Positions 1 to 9,365 are shown, counted from the first letter of the stretch. The stretch is DNA of 64,000 bases from an uncultured Alistipes sp. (GCA_900769405.1 CAAGGL010000030.1:1-64000), one strand, 5' to 3'. The notes: a model not told the origin generated them from the sequence alone. Numbers and translations are program-made.

Positions 1-89
1 GAATTGTGAATTGTGAATTGTGAATTGTGAATTGTGAATTGTGAATTGTGAATTGTGAATTGTGAATTGTGAATTGTGAATTGTGAATT
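1..89. repeat. Heptanucleotide tandem repeat (GAATTGT)n
   Basis: Twelve perfect copies of GAATTGT run from 1 to 84, followed by a partial copy (gaatt) to 89. The array begins at the window edge, so its true length is unknown. It lies 8 bases beyond the stop codon of the Uup-type gene. A short inverted version (ACAATTC units) occurs at about 59754-59777. Confidence 0.95.
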
Positions 90-97
90 TGCTTTCG

Positions 98-1975
98 CTA
101 TGCTCGTTCGCTCAGTTCGAGCCAGCGCATCGTCTTCTCGTCGATCTGGTCGATGAGCGTGCCAATGCGTTCGGCGGTGCACGTCAGCTCCTCGTGCGAG
201 AGTGTTCCCGACGATAGAAGTGCTTCAAGCTCAGCCTTTTCCGATTCGAGTGCGGGAATCTCGGCGTCGAGTGCCGCGAACTCCTGCTGCTCGCGGAACG
301 AGAGTCGTTTCGAGGCGGGTTTCGGGCGTCGAGGCTCCTCGGCGGGGCGGTTGCGTTGCTCCTCGGCAGCGGCGGCAGCACGTCGCGCGGCCTCGAAATC
401 GCGTTTCCAAACCAGATATTCGGAGTAGTTGCCCGCGAAATCCTTGATCTCGCCATCGCCGCAGAAGACCAGCAGATGGTCGGCCACCTTATCGACAAAA
501 TAGCGGTCGTGCGACACCACAATCACGCATCCGCGGAACGAGCGCAGGTACTCTTCGAGCACGCTGAGCGTCATAATATCGAGGTCGTTGGTGGGCTCAT
601 CGAGCACCAAAAAGTTGGGGTTGCGCATCAGTACGGTGCAGAGGTAGAGGCGTTTACGCTCGCCGCCGCTCAGCTTTGCGACGTAGTTATATTGCTGCTC
701 GGGCAGGAACAGAAAGTGGTGCAGGAACTGCGACGCGCTCAGTCGGCGGCCGTCGCCCAGATCGATCTCGCGCGCGATGTCGTGAGCGATGTCGATCACA
801 CGTTTCGAGGGATCGAACTCCAATCCCTGCTGGCTGTAATAGCCGAAACGAACGCTCTCTCCAACCTCGATCGAGCCGCTGTCGGGTTGCTCCAAGCCCA
901 TCAAAAGTTTCAGGAAGGTGCTCTTGCCGCAACCGTTATCTCCCACAATACCAAGCTTTTCGTAGCGCACGAAGTTGTAGTTGAAGCGGTCGAGAATACG
1001 TTTGGCTCCATAGCTCTTACATACGTCCTTCGCCTCGAAAATCTTGGTGCCGATGCGACCCGCCTGAACTTCCAGACGCACAGCACGTTGCGTGCGAGTG
1101 GTTTGGAGTCGGTCCTTCAAATCGTAGAAGGCGTCGATGCGTGCCTGTGCCTTCGTGGCGCGCGCCTGAGGTTGGCGACGCATCCACTCCAACTCGCGAC
1201 GAAAGAGGTTCTCATCGCTCTCGCGCTGAGCCGCTGCGGCGTCGATACGCTCCTGACGCTTAGCGAGATAGTATGAATAGTTGCCGCGATAGTGGTAGAG
1301 GCGACGGTCCTCCAATTCGAGAATATCGCTGCACACGCGATCGAGAAAATAGCGGTCGTGAGTGACCATCAGCAGCGCACTGTGCGACGAGGTCAGGTAC
1401 TCTTCGAGCCACTCGGTCATCTCGGTATCGAGGTGGTTGGTCGGCTCGTCGAGAATCAGCAGGTCGCACTCGCTGAGCAACACGCCCGCCAGCGCCACGC
1501 GCTTCAACTGACCGCCCGAAAGTGTGCTTACGCGCTGACCGAAATCGTCAATGCGCAGACGCGAAAGTATCTGTTTTACACGCTGTTCGCGATCCCAAAG
1601 ACCACGCACATCCATCTCGGCCATCGCCTCCTGCAACCCCTCGCCCGAAGGGTCGGCAATGGCGCGTTCGTAGGCCGCAATCACACGCGCATCGTCGTGA
1701 TTCGAGCCCAGACAAGCCTCCAAAACCGTCAGCGCAGGGTCGAACGTCGGATCCTGTTCGAGGTAGGCAACACGCAGGTCGCGGCGCGGAGTGATCGTGC
1801 CGTTGTCGGCCGTATCGCGCCCCGCAATCAGGTTGAGCAGGGTCGATTTGCCCGCGCCATTTCGTGCGACGATCGCGATGCGCTCGCCCTCGTTGATCGC
1901 AAACGAAATGCGATCGAACATCAACAGCTCGCCATAGCTCTTCGTGAGGTTTTCGACTTGGAGGTAACAGACCAT
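98..1975 (-). CDS. uup: ABC-F family ATPase, Uup type
   Basis: This soluble protein of 625 aa has two ABC ATPase domains and no membrane segments, the ABC-F layout of ribosome-associated factors. The first domain has a Walker A (ARNGAGKST), an LSGGQ signature and the Walker B LLILDEPTNHLD. The second has GDNGCGKST, LSGGE and FLVLDEPTNDLD. The linker between them contains the ELEWMRRQPQAR segment characteristic of Uup, and the last ~80 residues form the charged coiled coil that Uup proteins carry. Uup proteins act on ribosomes or branched DNA; the cellular role here is inferred from family only. The ATG at 1975 gives a domain start at the expected distance. A possible -7 box lies at 2047-2054. 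The gene stands alone, next to the heptanucleotide array. Confidence 0.9.
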   Translation of the reverse strand: MVCYLQVENLTKSYGELLMFDRISFAINEGERIAIVARNGAGKSTLLNLIAGRDTADNGTITPRRDLRVAYLEQDPTFDPALTVLEACLGSNHDDARVIAAYERAIADPSGEGLQEAMAEMDVRGLWDREQRVKQILSRLRIDDFGQRVSTLSGGQLKRVALAGVLLSECDLLILDEPTNHLDTEMTEWLEEYLTSSHSALLMVTHDRYFLDRVCSDILELEDRRLYHYRGNYSYYLAKRQERIDAAAAQRESDENLFRRELEWMRRQPQARATKAQARIDAFYDLKDRLQTTRTQRAVRLEVQAGRIGTKIFEAKDVCKSYGAKRILDRFNYNFVRYEKLGIVGDNGCGKSTFLKLLMGLEQPDSGSIEVGESVRFGYYSQQGLEFDPSKRVIDIAHDIAREIDLGDGRRLSASQFLHHFLFLPEQQYNYVAKLSGGERKRLYLCTVLMRNPNFLVLDEPTNDLDIMTLSVLEEYLRSFRGCVIVVSHDRYFVDKVADHLLVFCGDGEIKDFAGNYSEYLVWKRDFEAARRAAAAAEEQRNRPAEEPRRPKPASKRLSFREQQEFAALDAEIPALESEKAELEALLSSGTLSHEELTCTAERIGTLIDQIDEKTMRWLELSERA

Positions 1976-2046
1976 AGTTCAGCGTTTTAGAATGTGCGAC
2001 CCGCATTGGGATTGCGTACCCGGGGGATCGGCAGTTTTGCTTTGAA

Positions 2047-2054
2047 CAAAAATA
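2047..2054 (-). promoter_or_regulatory. Putative -7 box for the uup-like gene
   Basis: On the minus strand this reads TATTTTTG, matching the Bacteroidota -7 consensus TAnnTTTG, 72 nt upstream of the start codon. No clear -33 TTTG lies at the right distance, so it is tentative. Confidence 0.4.
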
Positions 2055-2142
2055 CTCAATTCGCGAAAAATATCCTATGTTTCCAACAGAAAATGATGAA
2101 TAAAATTTTGGCGGATTCGTTGCAATGAACGAATAGATTTTT

Positions 2143-2150
2143 TAACTTTG
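2143..2150 (+). promoter_or_regulatory. -7 promoter box of the small lipoprotein gene
   Basis: TAACTTTG matches TAnnTTTG. A partial -33 element (GTTG, 2119-2122) lies exactly 20 bases upstream. The start codon is 33 bases downstream. Confidence 0.6.
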
Positions 2151-2183
2151 TTTAACGTAACTCACAAAATCAACTTAAATATT

Positions 2184-2774
2184 ATGAAAAGAATCTTTTT
2201 TGCAGCGCTGTCAGCGATGATGTTGGTGGCTTGCGGTACACCGACCGAGAAAATTACGATTACCGAGCAGGGTGTTGGCCCGATCGTTCTGGGTGCAACG
2301 GCTGAGGATTTCCCCGCAACTTTCGAGGGTCTTTACGATGAGATCGTTGTCGAGCATATCGACGCTTACTTCGATGATTGGATGTATGAGGATGTCCCCG
2401 CATCGGACACCTACACCTTCAAGCGTGAGGGTAACGACGTAGCGAAAGTTACGATCTATGAGGGTCAGAACGTCAAGGAGATCGCGATTCTTGATCCCGC
2501 ACTCGACTATAAGGGTGTGCACGTCGGATCGACCATTGCTGAGGCTTTTGCTGCTGGCGCTCAGATGTTTGTAGGCGGCACGTTTGAGTCGTGCGAGTTC
2601 TATTACGAGTTCAAGATCGATAAGGTGTACTTCAAATTGAGCAATATTTTCAGTGCTGATGTTCCGTTTGAGGAGACCTGTTTTGGCGAGTTCGCTCAGC
2701 TGGATTGGGGTATCGAGAAGTACGATGCCGAGGCAAAGATTGAGTCGATCGTGGTCTATAACTACGAGGAGTAG
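2184..2774 (+). CDS. Hypothetical lipoprotein
   Basis: The protein has 196 aa and starts MKRIFFAAL, with a type II signal peptide and lipobox LVAC (Cys17). An upstream in-frame ATG at 2148 would add 12 residues before the signal and is less likely. The mature part is acidic, about 180 residues, rich in Tyr, Phe and Val, with predicted beta character (for example KVTIYEGQNVKEIAIL). No catalytic motif is recognisable and I cannot name a family. It has its own promoter and ends in a strong terminator shared with the convergent antiporter gene, so it is probably monocistronic. It is expected to sit in the outer or inner membrane facing the periplasm. Confidence 0.75.
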   Translation: MKRIFFAALSAMMLVACGTPTEKITITEQGVGPIVLGATAEDFPATFEGLYDEIVVEHIDAYFDDWMYEDVPASDTYTFKREGNDVAKVTIYEGQNVKEIAILDPALDYKGVHVGSTIAEAFAAGAQMFVGGTFESCEFYYEFKIDKVYFKLSNIFSADVPFEETCFGEFAQLDWGIEKYDAEAKIESIVVYNYEE

Positions 2775-2792
2775 TAGCGAATAAAAAACGAA

Positions 2793-2833
2793 AGAGCGGT
2801 AAGGAAACGAACTCCTTACCGCTCTATTTTTTT
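2793..2833. terminator. Bidirectional rho-independent terminator
   Basis: A perfect 13-bp stem (2793-2805 with 2813-2825) has a 7-base loop. It is followed by a run of T on the plus strand and preceded by A-rich sequence that serves the minus strand. It separates two convergent genes. Confidence 0.9.
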
Positions 2834-2847
2834 GCTCGTTGGCGAGG

Positions 2848-4134
2848 TTAGAATTTGCGAGGATAGCGGAAAATGATTGCCAGCACGGCGCAGGCACCCA
2901 TAATCATCGGGTAGTAGAGGTAGCCGATGATATTGAGGGGCGACAGTCCCGTAAGTCCCGCAGCCATAAGTAATTGCGCTCCGTAGGGCAGCACGCCCTG
3001 CGTCAGGCACGAGAAGGTGTCGAGCAGGCTGGCCGAGCGGCGACGGTCGATACCGAAGCGGTCGGCGATGTCGCGCACGATGGTGCCCACCGAGAGGATC
3101 GCAATAGTGTTGTTTGCGGTGCAGAGGTTGGCCATACAGACCAGCGCCGCGATCGAACCCTCGGCGCCGCGACGACCGCTGATGTGGCGCGTCATAAGGT
3201 TGATCAGGTAGTCGATACCGCCATTGACGCGGATCAATTCGAGCAGTCCGCCCGCCAACATCGTGATGATGATCAGCTCGCCCATTCCGGTGATGCCCTG
3301 CCCCATACCGGTGCACCATTCGAGCGCGCCGAAACTGTCCGTCGCGATGCCGATAATGCCCGCCGAAACGATACCTAAGATCAAGACCTTCATTACGTTA
3401 AGTCCTGCAATGGCGGTTGCCAGTACCAGCAGATAGGGCACGATTTTGATACCCTCGATACGCTCGGGAGTGGGTGCTACGACGTCGGTTGCGGTGAAGA
3501 GATAGATGCAGAGCGTGATCAGCGCGGCGGGGGCGACGATACGCACATTGAGGCGGAATTTATCCTTCAATTCGCACTCTTGTGTGCGGGTTGCGGCGAT
3601 GGTCGTATCGGATATAAACGACAGATTATCACCGAAAAACGCACCTCCGACAACGATTGCCGTGAGCCACGCGGGATCCAGCGCGGTCTGCTCGGCCAAG
3701 CCCGCAGCGACGGGCACCAGAGCCACGACCGTACCCACCGACGTACCGACCGAGATCGACACGAAACAAGCGGCGATGAACAGACCCGCAGGTAGTAACT
3801 TCGCGGGCAGCAGATACATCGTCAGTGCCACCGTTGCATCGACGGCACCCATTGCGCGTGCCGACTCGGCGAAGGCGCCCGCCAGGACGAAGATCCAGAT
3901 CATCAACATCACGTTTTGGTTTGCCGCGCCTGCCGAGAAGAGTTCGATACGGCGGTTGAACGGCTCGTTGCGCGTGATGGCGATGGCATAGACCGAAGCG
4001 ATGAGGAATGCTACGGAGATGGGCATTTTATAGAAATCACCCGTTATGAGCGATACGGCCAAGTAGCTGATCATAAATACGATAAGCGGCGTGAGGGCAA
4101 ACAATCCCTTCAATCGTGTGCGAATGTTCGTCAT
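2848..4134 (-). CDS. Na+/H+ antiporter, NhaC family
   Basis: A polytopic inner-membrane protein of 428 aa with about ten to twelve hydrophobic segments. The central part (residues ~110-190) has the conserved NhaC-type pattern: a Gly/Ser-rich segment around SISVGTSVGTVVAL, then GGAFFGDNLSFISDTTIAA. The polar DN and SD residues in that segment are typical of the ion pathway of this family. A second conserved stretch (NLCTANNTIAILSVG) follows near residue 330. The likely reaction is exchange of external protons for internal Na+, perhaps coupled to an organic acid in some members; substrate is inferred. It is transcribed alone, convergent with the lipoprotein gene. The window also has an unrelated NhaA antiporter. 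Confidence 0.8.
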   Translation of the reverse strand: MTNIRTRLKGLFALTPLIVFMISYLAVSLITGDFYKMPISVAFLIASVYAIAITRNEPFNRRIELFSAGAANQNVMLMIWIFVLAGAFAESARAMGAVDATVALTMYLLPAKLLPAGLFIAACFVSISVGTSVGTVVALVPVAAGLAEQTALDPAWLTAIVVGGAFFGDNLSFISDTTIAATRTQECELKDKFRLNVRIVAPAALITLCIYLFTATDVVAPTPERIEGIKIVPYLLVLATAIAGLNVMKVLILGIVSAGIIGIATDSFGALEWCTGMGQGITGMGELIIITMLAGGLLELIRVNGGIDYLINLMTRHISGRRGAEGSIAALVCMANLCTANNTIAILSVGTIVRDIADRFGIDRRRSASLLDTFSCLTQGVLPYGAQLLMAAGLTGLSPLNIIGYLYYPMIMGACAVLAIIFRYPRKF

Positions 4135-4158
4135 AGAGAATCGTTATAAATCAGGCCG

Positions 4159-4166
4159 CAAAATTA
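4159..4166 (-). promoter_or_regulatory. Putative -7 box for the NhaC-type gene
   Basis: TAATTTTG on the minus strand, 25 bases upstream of the start codon, matches TAnnTTTG. No clear -33 element. Confidence 0.45.
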
Positions 4167-4253
4167 CATTAATTTTTTTAGTTTTACCGCATTTTGGGTT
4201 CGGTTTCGTGTGCGAGCGCCCGTGCGAGGCTTGCTGTTTCGGCAAAAAAGTGA

Positions 4254-4261
4254 TAACTTTG
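4254..4261 (+). promoter_or_regulatory. -7 promoter box of the NifX-like gene
   Basis: TAACTTTG matches TAnnTTTG. CTTG at 4230-4233 is a three-of-four -33 match at a spacing of 20. Confidence 0.6.
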
Positions 4262-4281
4262 TGCATCTTGAATAAGAGATT

Positions 4282-4647
4282 ATGACTATGAAATTTGATA
4301 TGAAAATTGCCGTTCCGACACGCGATAGCGTTGTCGATGACCACTTTGGCCACTGCGCCTACTACACTATTTTTGCCATCGAGGCCGATGGATCGCTCTC
4401 ATCTTCGACGCTGCCTTCGCCCGAAGGTTGCGGCTGTAAGTCGAACATCGCGTCGGTGTTACAGGCTGAGGGTGTGCGAGTTATGTTGGCTGGAAATATG
4501 GGTGCGGGCGCTAAGAACGTGCTCGAACGTCACGGCATTAAGGTCGTGCGCGGGCAGAAGGGCGACGTCGAGCAGCTGGTGCGCGACTACCTGGCGGGTC
4601 AGGTGACCGACTCGGGCGAGGCGTGCGACCATCACGACTGCCACTAA
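4282..4647 (+). CDS. NifX/NafY-type dinitrogenase iron-molybdenum cofactor domain protein
   Basis: A small cytosolic protein of 121 aa with the NifB/NifX/NafY cofactor-binding fold. It begins KIAVPTRDSVVDDHFGHC, where the DDHFGHC segment matches the family's DxHFGxA signature, and continues with a ribonuclease-H-like alpha/beta pattern ending near residue 105. A CGC pair sits at residues ~51-53, and the last residues (CDHHDC) form a small Cys/His cluster that could bind a metal. No nitrogenase genes are nearby. In anaerobic Bacteroidota such proteins are widespread and their role, perhaps metal-sulfur cluster handling, is unproven. Start could be the ATG at 4282 or 4288. It has its own promoter and terminator. 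Confidence 0.8.
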   Translation: MTMKFDMKIAVPTRDSVVDDHFGHCAYYTIFAIEADGSLSSSTLPSPEGCGCKSNIASVLQAEGVRVMLAGNMGAGAKNVLERHGIKVVRGQKGDVEQLVRDYLAGQVTDSGEACDHHDCH

Positions 4648-4667
4648 GCGCAACTGCGACGAAAAAC

Positions 4668-4706
4668 GAGAGCTGTTTGAGTGATTCAGGCGGCTCTCAT
4701 TTTTTT
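4668..4706 (+). terminator. Terminator after the NifX-like gene
   Basis: GAGAGC (4668-4673) pairs with GCTCTC (4693-4698), with inner CTG/CAG pairing, followed by seven T residues. Confidence 0.75.
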
Positions 4707-4751
4707 GTGGATAGGGCGAAAAAAGGCAACCTCAAAAAAAGGGGCGTTCTG

Positions 4752-4783
4752 TTTGGTCGTCAGAATATTATGAGTTATCTTTG
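4752..4783 (+). promoter_or_regulatory. Promoter of the SusC/SusD-protease locus
   Basis: A full Bacteroidota promoter: TTTG at 4752-4755, a spacer of 20, and TATCTTTG at 4776-4783. Transcription from here would give a leader of about 60 bases before the SusC start. Confidence 0.85.
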
Positions 4784-4851
4784 CGGGTTCATAAATTCCG
4801 AATTAATGCGTCGTGCCGCGAGGTGCGACAACTAAGTGCAAACATATCGCT

Positions 4852-7806
4852 ATGTTAAAGATTTTCAGACACTCTCTGCTTGTCGTGTGTGCGCTCTTTG
4901 TGGCGGTTGGGGCGATGGCTCAAACCACCAAAAAGGTCACCGTGAGCGGAGTGGTAACGGCGGCTGAGGACGGACAACCGTTGCTCGGAGCTACCGTCGT
5001 GACCCAATCAATGAGTGGTGTGACGACCCAGATCGACGGTACGTACACCATTGAGGCTGAGGCAGGAACGCTGCTTACGTTCCAGTACATCGGCTACCAA
5101 ACCCAAACGTGGAACGTCCCGACCGACGTGGCGGAGGCTCAGTGCAACATCGCGTTGCAGGCTGATGCTCAGGTGGTTGATGACGTTGTGGTGATCGCCT
5201 ACGGTACGCGTAAGAAGGGCACGGTGACGGGCTCGGTATCGACCGTCAAGGCGGCGCAGGTCGAGAAGACCCCGACGGCGGCATTCGACCAGGCGTTGCA
5301 GGGTCAGGTGGCGGGCCTTTCGGTGTTGTCGAATACGGGTGAGCCGAGTGCATCGGCCGTGATGACCATTCGCGGTACGAACTCGATCAACTCGGGTACG
5401 GCACCGCTCTATATCCTCGATGGTGTGCCCATCGCGGCGTCGGATTTCAATACGATCAATCCAGCTGATATTGAGTCAATTTCGGTATTGAAGGACGCCT
5501 CATCGACCTCGATCTATGGTGCGCGTGCGGCAAACGGCGTGATTGTGATCACTACTAAGCGTGGTCAGATTGACGACCGCCCGATGATCGAGTTCCGCAC
5601 CCAACTGGGTATCTCGCAGGCGGCGCGCGGCAAGTGGGATCTGATGAACACCGCCGAGCGTATCCAATACGAGAAGGAGATCGGTCTGACCTCGGGTCAG
5701 AACTACAACCTGCTCTCGCAGATCGATGTGAATTGGATGGACGAGGTGTTCAACTCGGCGGCGATGTTGCAGAGCTACGAGCTCTCGGTGTCGGGTGCCG
5801 ACGAGAAGACCAACTACTACCTCTCGGGTGGCTATTACAGCCAGGAGGGTACGGCGGCAGGCTCGCTGTTCGACCGCTATTCGGGTCGTGTGAACTTCGA
5901 CCGTCGCGCGGCTAAGTGGCTGAAAGTCGGTGCAAATATGATGTTCAACTTCCAGAATATCCAGCAGGCTGACGAGGGCGCCTATACGTTGGTTACGCCC
6001 ATCTCGGCAGCGCGCTTTATGATGCCCTATTGGGATCCGCATCGTGCTGACGGCTCGCTGGCGTCGATCTCGGACGGCTCGTGGAAGGGTCAGGGACAGA
6101 ATCCGTTGGAGTGGCTGGCGAACAACCCTGTGAGCTACAAAAAGTATAAGATGATGTCAACCGTCTATGGCGAGGCGCGCCCGATCGAGGGACTGACGCT
6201 CCGCTCGCAGTTCGGTCTGGACTATGGTCACACGACGGGCTTCGGCGTGTCGTACCCGAGCTATGCACCCAATCAGGGTAGCGGCTCGGCATCGCGCTCA
6301 TCGACCGACGGTATGCAGCTGACCGTGACCAATACGATCAACTACAACTTCACCAAGCAGACCTCGCACCTGCACTCGTTCAACTTTATGGTCGGTCAGG
6401 AGGGTGTCGATTACCACTACGAGGCATTCAGTGTGGCAACGGCGGGTCAGAACAACGACCTGCTGACCAACATCTCGAACGGTACGCGCGCAACATCGTG
6501 GAGCGATACGACCGACTCGGATTACGGTTTTCTGTCGTTCTTCGGTCGTGCGGAGTACAACCTCGATAGCCGCTACTTCGTTGAGTTTTCGGCTCGTGCC
6601 GATGGCTCGTCGCGTTTCGGTTCGTCGCGCCGCTGGGCAGGTTTCTGGTCGGTGGGTCTGATGTGGAATATGCGCAACGAGAAATTTATGGAGTCGGCAT
6701 CGCGCTGGCTGACCAATGCTCAGTTGTCGCTCTCGACCGGTACCTCGGGTAACTCGTCGATCCCCAACTATGTCCACTCGGCTCTGGTGGGCGGCGGCCT
6801 CGACTATGTGGGCGACGCAGGTATCGCGCCGATCCAGCCCGGTAACGAGAATCTGGGTTGGGAGAAGCCTTGGACAACCAACCTCGGTGCGCACTTCGGT
6901 TTCTGGAATCGCCTGAATGTTGACTTCGAGGCCTACTACAAGCGCACGTCGGATATGTTGATGGAGGTGCCCAAGTCGTACACCGATCAGGGTTTCGGCT
7001 ACTATTGGGACAACGTGGGCGAGATGATCAACGTGGGTGCCGAGCTGAGCGTGATGGCTACGCTGGTGCAGACCAAGAACTTCCTCTGGACGGTCAATGC
7101 CAACGCATCGTATAACTACAACGAGATCACCGAGCTCTACAACGGTGTGCAGGAGTACGAACGCTCGAATACCAATACCAAACTCGTCGTGGGTCATCCG
7201 CTTGGCGAGTTCTATATCAACCGCTATGCAGGTGTCAATCCCATCAATGGCGACGCTCTGTGGTACACCAAGGATGGTGAGCTGACCACCGAGCTGCGCG
7301 ACGAGGATAAAGTCCTCATCGGCAAGAGCTACATCGCGCCGTGGCAGGGTGGTTTCGGCACGGCATTGAGCTGGAAGGGTCTGTCGCTCAGTGCGCAGTT
7401 CAGCTGGGTTGCCGACCGATATATGATCAACAACGACCGCTATTTCGACGAGTCGAACGGTCGTTTCGCGTCGTACAACCAGTCGCGCCGCCTGCTCGAC
7501 CGCTGGAAGGAGCCGGGCGATGTGACCGACATTCCGCGTCACGGTGTCTATACCGAGTTCGACAGCCGTCTGTTGGAGGACGCCTCGTTCCTGCGCTTGA
7601 AGAACGTGATGCTCAGCTACTCGTTCAAGTTTGCTGCCGATCGCAAGCGCACCGTGATCCGTGGTGTGAGAGCCTATGCGCAGGCGCAGAACCTACTGAC
7701 CTTCACCAAGTTCTCGGGCTTGGATCCCGAGGGTACGTCGAATATCTATGCGGCGCAGTACCCGATGGCGCGTCAATTTACGTTCGGTCTGGATCTGACC
7801 TTCTAA
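4852..7806 (+). CDS. SusC/RagA-family TonB-dependent outer-membrane transporter
   Basis: A 984-aa outer-membrane receptor. The start MLKIFRHSL gives a clean signal peptide ending at AMAQ. A CarboxypepD-reg-like beta-sandwich domain follows (residues ~28-110, opening TVSGVVTAAEDGQPLLGATV). The plug domain comes next (~120-240, with SINSGTAPLYILDGVP and SSTSIYGARAANGVI), then a 22-strand barrel ending in the aromatic FTFGLDLTF. SusC proteins import ligands bound by a SusD lipoprotein, powered by TonB; RagA of the same family imports peptides. It is the first gene of a nine-gene unit, with SusD 10 bases downstream. The protease rather than glycosidase neighbours suggest a peptide substrate (inference). 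No FecR/sigma factor pair is adjacent, so the regulator is not in view. Confidence 0.93.
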   Translation: MLKIFRHSLLVVCALFVAVGAMAQTTKKVTVSGVVTAAEDGQPLLGATVVTQSMSGVTTQIDGTYTIEAEAGTLLTFQYIGYQTQTWNVPTDVAEAQCNIALQADAQVVDDVVVIAYGTRKKGTVTGSVSTVKAAQVEKTPTAAFDQALQGQVAGLSVLSNTGEPSASAVMTIRGTNSINSGTAPLYILDGVPIAASDFNTINPADIESISVLKDASSTSIYGARAANGVIVITTKRGQIDDRPMIEFRTQLGISQAARGKWDLMNTAERIQYEKEIGLTSGQNYNLLSQIDVNWMDEVFNSAAMLQSYELSVSGADEKTNYYLSGGYYSQEGTAAGSLFDRYSGRVNFDRRAAKWLKVGANMMFNFQNIQQADEGAYTLVTPISAARFMMPYWDPHRADGSLASISDGSWKGQGQNPLEWLANNPVSYKKYKMMSTVYGEARPIEGLTLRSQFGLDYGHTTGFGVSYPSYAPNQGSGSASRSSTDGMQLTVTNTINYNFTKQTSHLHSFNFMVGQEGVDYHYEAFSVATAGQNNDLLTNISNGTRATSWSDTTDSDYGFLSFFGRAEYNLDSRYFVEFSARADGSSRFGSSRRWAGFWSVGLMWNMRNEKFMESASRWLTNAQLSLSTGTSGNSSIPNYVHSALVGGGLDYVGDAGIAPIQPGNENLGWEKPWTTNLGAHFGFWNRLNVDFEAYYKRTSDMLMEVPKSYTDQGFGYYWDNVGEMINVGAELSVMATLVQTKNFLWTVNANASYNYNEITELYNGVQEYERSNTNTKLVVGHPLGEFYINRYAGVNPINGDALWYTKDGELTTELRDEDKVLIGKSYIAPWQGGFGTALSWKGLSLSAQFSWVADRYMINNDRYFDESNGRFASYNQSRRLLDRWKEPGDVTDIPRHGVYTEFDSRLLEDASFLRLKNVMLSYSFKFAADRKRTVIRGVRAYAQAQNLLTFTKFSGLDPEGTSNIYAAQYPMARQFTFGLDLTF

Positions 7807-7816
7807 ACTCGCGAAT

Positions 7817-9364
7817 ATGACTATGAAAAAGATATTTTCACTCATCAAAGTATATGTGCTGATTGCGCTGGTGGCGCTCTCGGCAACATCGTGTCTGGAT
7901 AAGGACCCCCAGTCGGCAATCCCCCAGACCGAGGCAATGAAGACATTCGAGGAGGCCGAGCAGACGCTGACGGGTATCTATGCCTATATGAAGAGTAGCG
8001 CGCTGTGGAGCGGCTACCTGACGCTGCTGCCCGACATTCAGTGCGATATGGTCTATGCGGTCGATGGCTACACCAACACCTATGGCAACATCTGGCAGTG
8101 GGATATCCGCCCGACCGGTGCCGAGGTGGAGTCGATCTATGCGGCGCTCTACTCGGTGATCGCAAATTGTAACTTCTTCTTGGAGCGTATCGACGCGGTG
8201 GTTGCGGCGCAGACCGACGACGAGCGTATCGACGTTCTGGAATCGTATCGCGGCGAGGTCTATGCCATTCGCGCGCTGTGCTACTCGGAGCTGATCAAGA
8301 TCTACTGCAAGGCCTACGACCCCGCAACGGCAAAGGAGGAGCTGGGTGTGGTGTTGCGCACGCTCTACTCGACCCCCGAGCCTACGCGCCGCGCATCGCT
8401 CTACGATTCGTATCAGTTGGTGCTCGGCGACTTGGCTAAGGCTGAGGAGTTGCTGCCCATCGAGAACGATTTCTACTCGAATCACTATATGACGCTCGGT
8501 GCGGCCTATGCACTGCACGCGCGTGTGGCGCTCTATATGCAGGATTGGGAGGCGGCGATCGACTACTCGTCGCGCGTGATCGACCACCCGAATAAGGTCT
8601 ATGCGCTCTCGTCGGCTACATCGCTCTACACCTCGGAGATGTCCTACTTCGACTATATGTGGGCATACGACCTGGCGACCGAGACCATCTGGCAGGTGGG
8701 CTTCACCGAAACCTCGTATGGCGGTGCGCTCGGCTCGGTATTCCTGAACTACACGACCGACTACTACTATTTCTATCCCGATTATGTTCCCGCGCAGTGG
8801 GTTTTGGATCTCTACGACCAGAACGATATGCGCTACAACTCATATTTCTATACGGCGCAGACGGGCTACGACCACGCATTGCAGTGGCCGCTGCTGGTGA
8901 AGTACTACGGCAACCGCAACTACATCTCGTCGCGCTATCTCTACCACGTGACGATGCCCAAGCCGTTCCGTCTGGCCGAGCAGTATCTGATTCGTGCCGA
9001 GGCCTATTGCCGTCAGGCGACTCCCGACTTTTCGAAGGCGTCGGCCGATATGAATACCCTGCACGCAGCACGTTACCTGTCGGGCGGTCAGGTCAACCTG
9101 ACCAAAGACAACTGCATCGAGCAGATTGCCGACGAGCGCGTGCGTGAGCTCTATATGGAGGGTTTCCGCCTGCACGACATCAAGCGTTGGGGCAAGCTCT
9201 ATCGCAATGGCGAGGGCTTCACCCGCACGCCGCAGCAGCAGTCGCTCGCCGAGGGCAGCTCGCTCAGCGTGAAGGCCGACAACCCGCTGTTCGTGTGGCC
9301 GATCCCGCAGCACGAGATCGAGTCGCCCGGCTCGGAGATCCAGCCTAACGAAAGCAACAAATAG
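7817..9364 (+). CDS. RagB/SusD-family surface lipoprotein
   Basis: A 515-aa outer-membrane lipoprotein that caps the SusC barrel and binds the ligand. The signal peptide ends in lipobox SATSC (Cys26, counting from the ATG at 7817; the ATG at 7823 is an equally good start). The next residues, LDKD, are acidic as in surface-exported Bacteroidota lipoproteins. SusD landmarks include EAEQTLTGIYAYM near the N-terminus, TPR-like helices (AYALHARVALYMQDWEAAI), and the C-terminal RVRELYMEGFRLHDIKRWG with the closing INPNE-like IQPNESNK. It lies 10 bases after SusC. The ligand cannot be read from sequence. Confidence 0.93.
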   Translation: MTMKKIFSLIKVYVLIALVALSATSCLDKDPQSAIPQTEAMKTFEEAEQTLTGIYAYMKSSALWSGYLTLLPDIQCDMVYAVDGYTNTYGNIWQWDIRPTGAEVESIYAALYSVIANCNFFLERIDAVVAAQTDDERIDVLESYRGEVYAIRALCYSELIKIYCKAYDPATAKEELGVVLRTLYSTPEPTRRASLYDSYQLVLGDLAKAEELLPIENDFYSNHYMTLGAAYALHARVALYMQDWEAAIDYSSRVIDHPNKVYALSSATSLYTSEMSYFDYMWAYDLATETIWQVGFTETSYGGALGSVFLNYTTDYYYFYPDYVPAQWVLDLYDQNDMRYNSYFYTAQTGYDHALQWPLLVKYYGNRNYISSRYLYHVTMPKPFRLAEQYLIRAEAYCRQATPDFSKASADMNTLHAARYLSGGQVNLTKDNCIEQIADERVRELYMEGFRLHDIKRWGKLYRNGEGFTRTPQQQSLAEGSSLSVKADNPLFVWPIPQHEIESPGSEIQPNESNK

Positions 9365-9365
9365 T

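Noticed and set aside
1..89. CRISPR array
   Set aside because: Units are 7 bases with no spacers and no cas genes in the window.
4282..4647. Nitrogen fixation gene
   Set aside because: NifX-type domains are common in non-fixing anaerobes, and no nif genes are in view.
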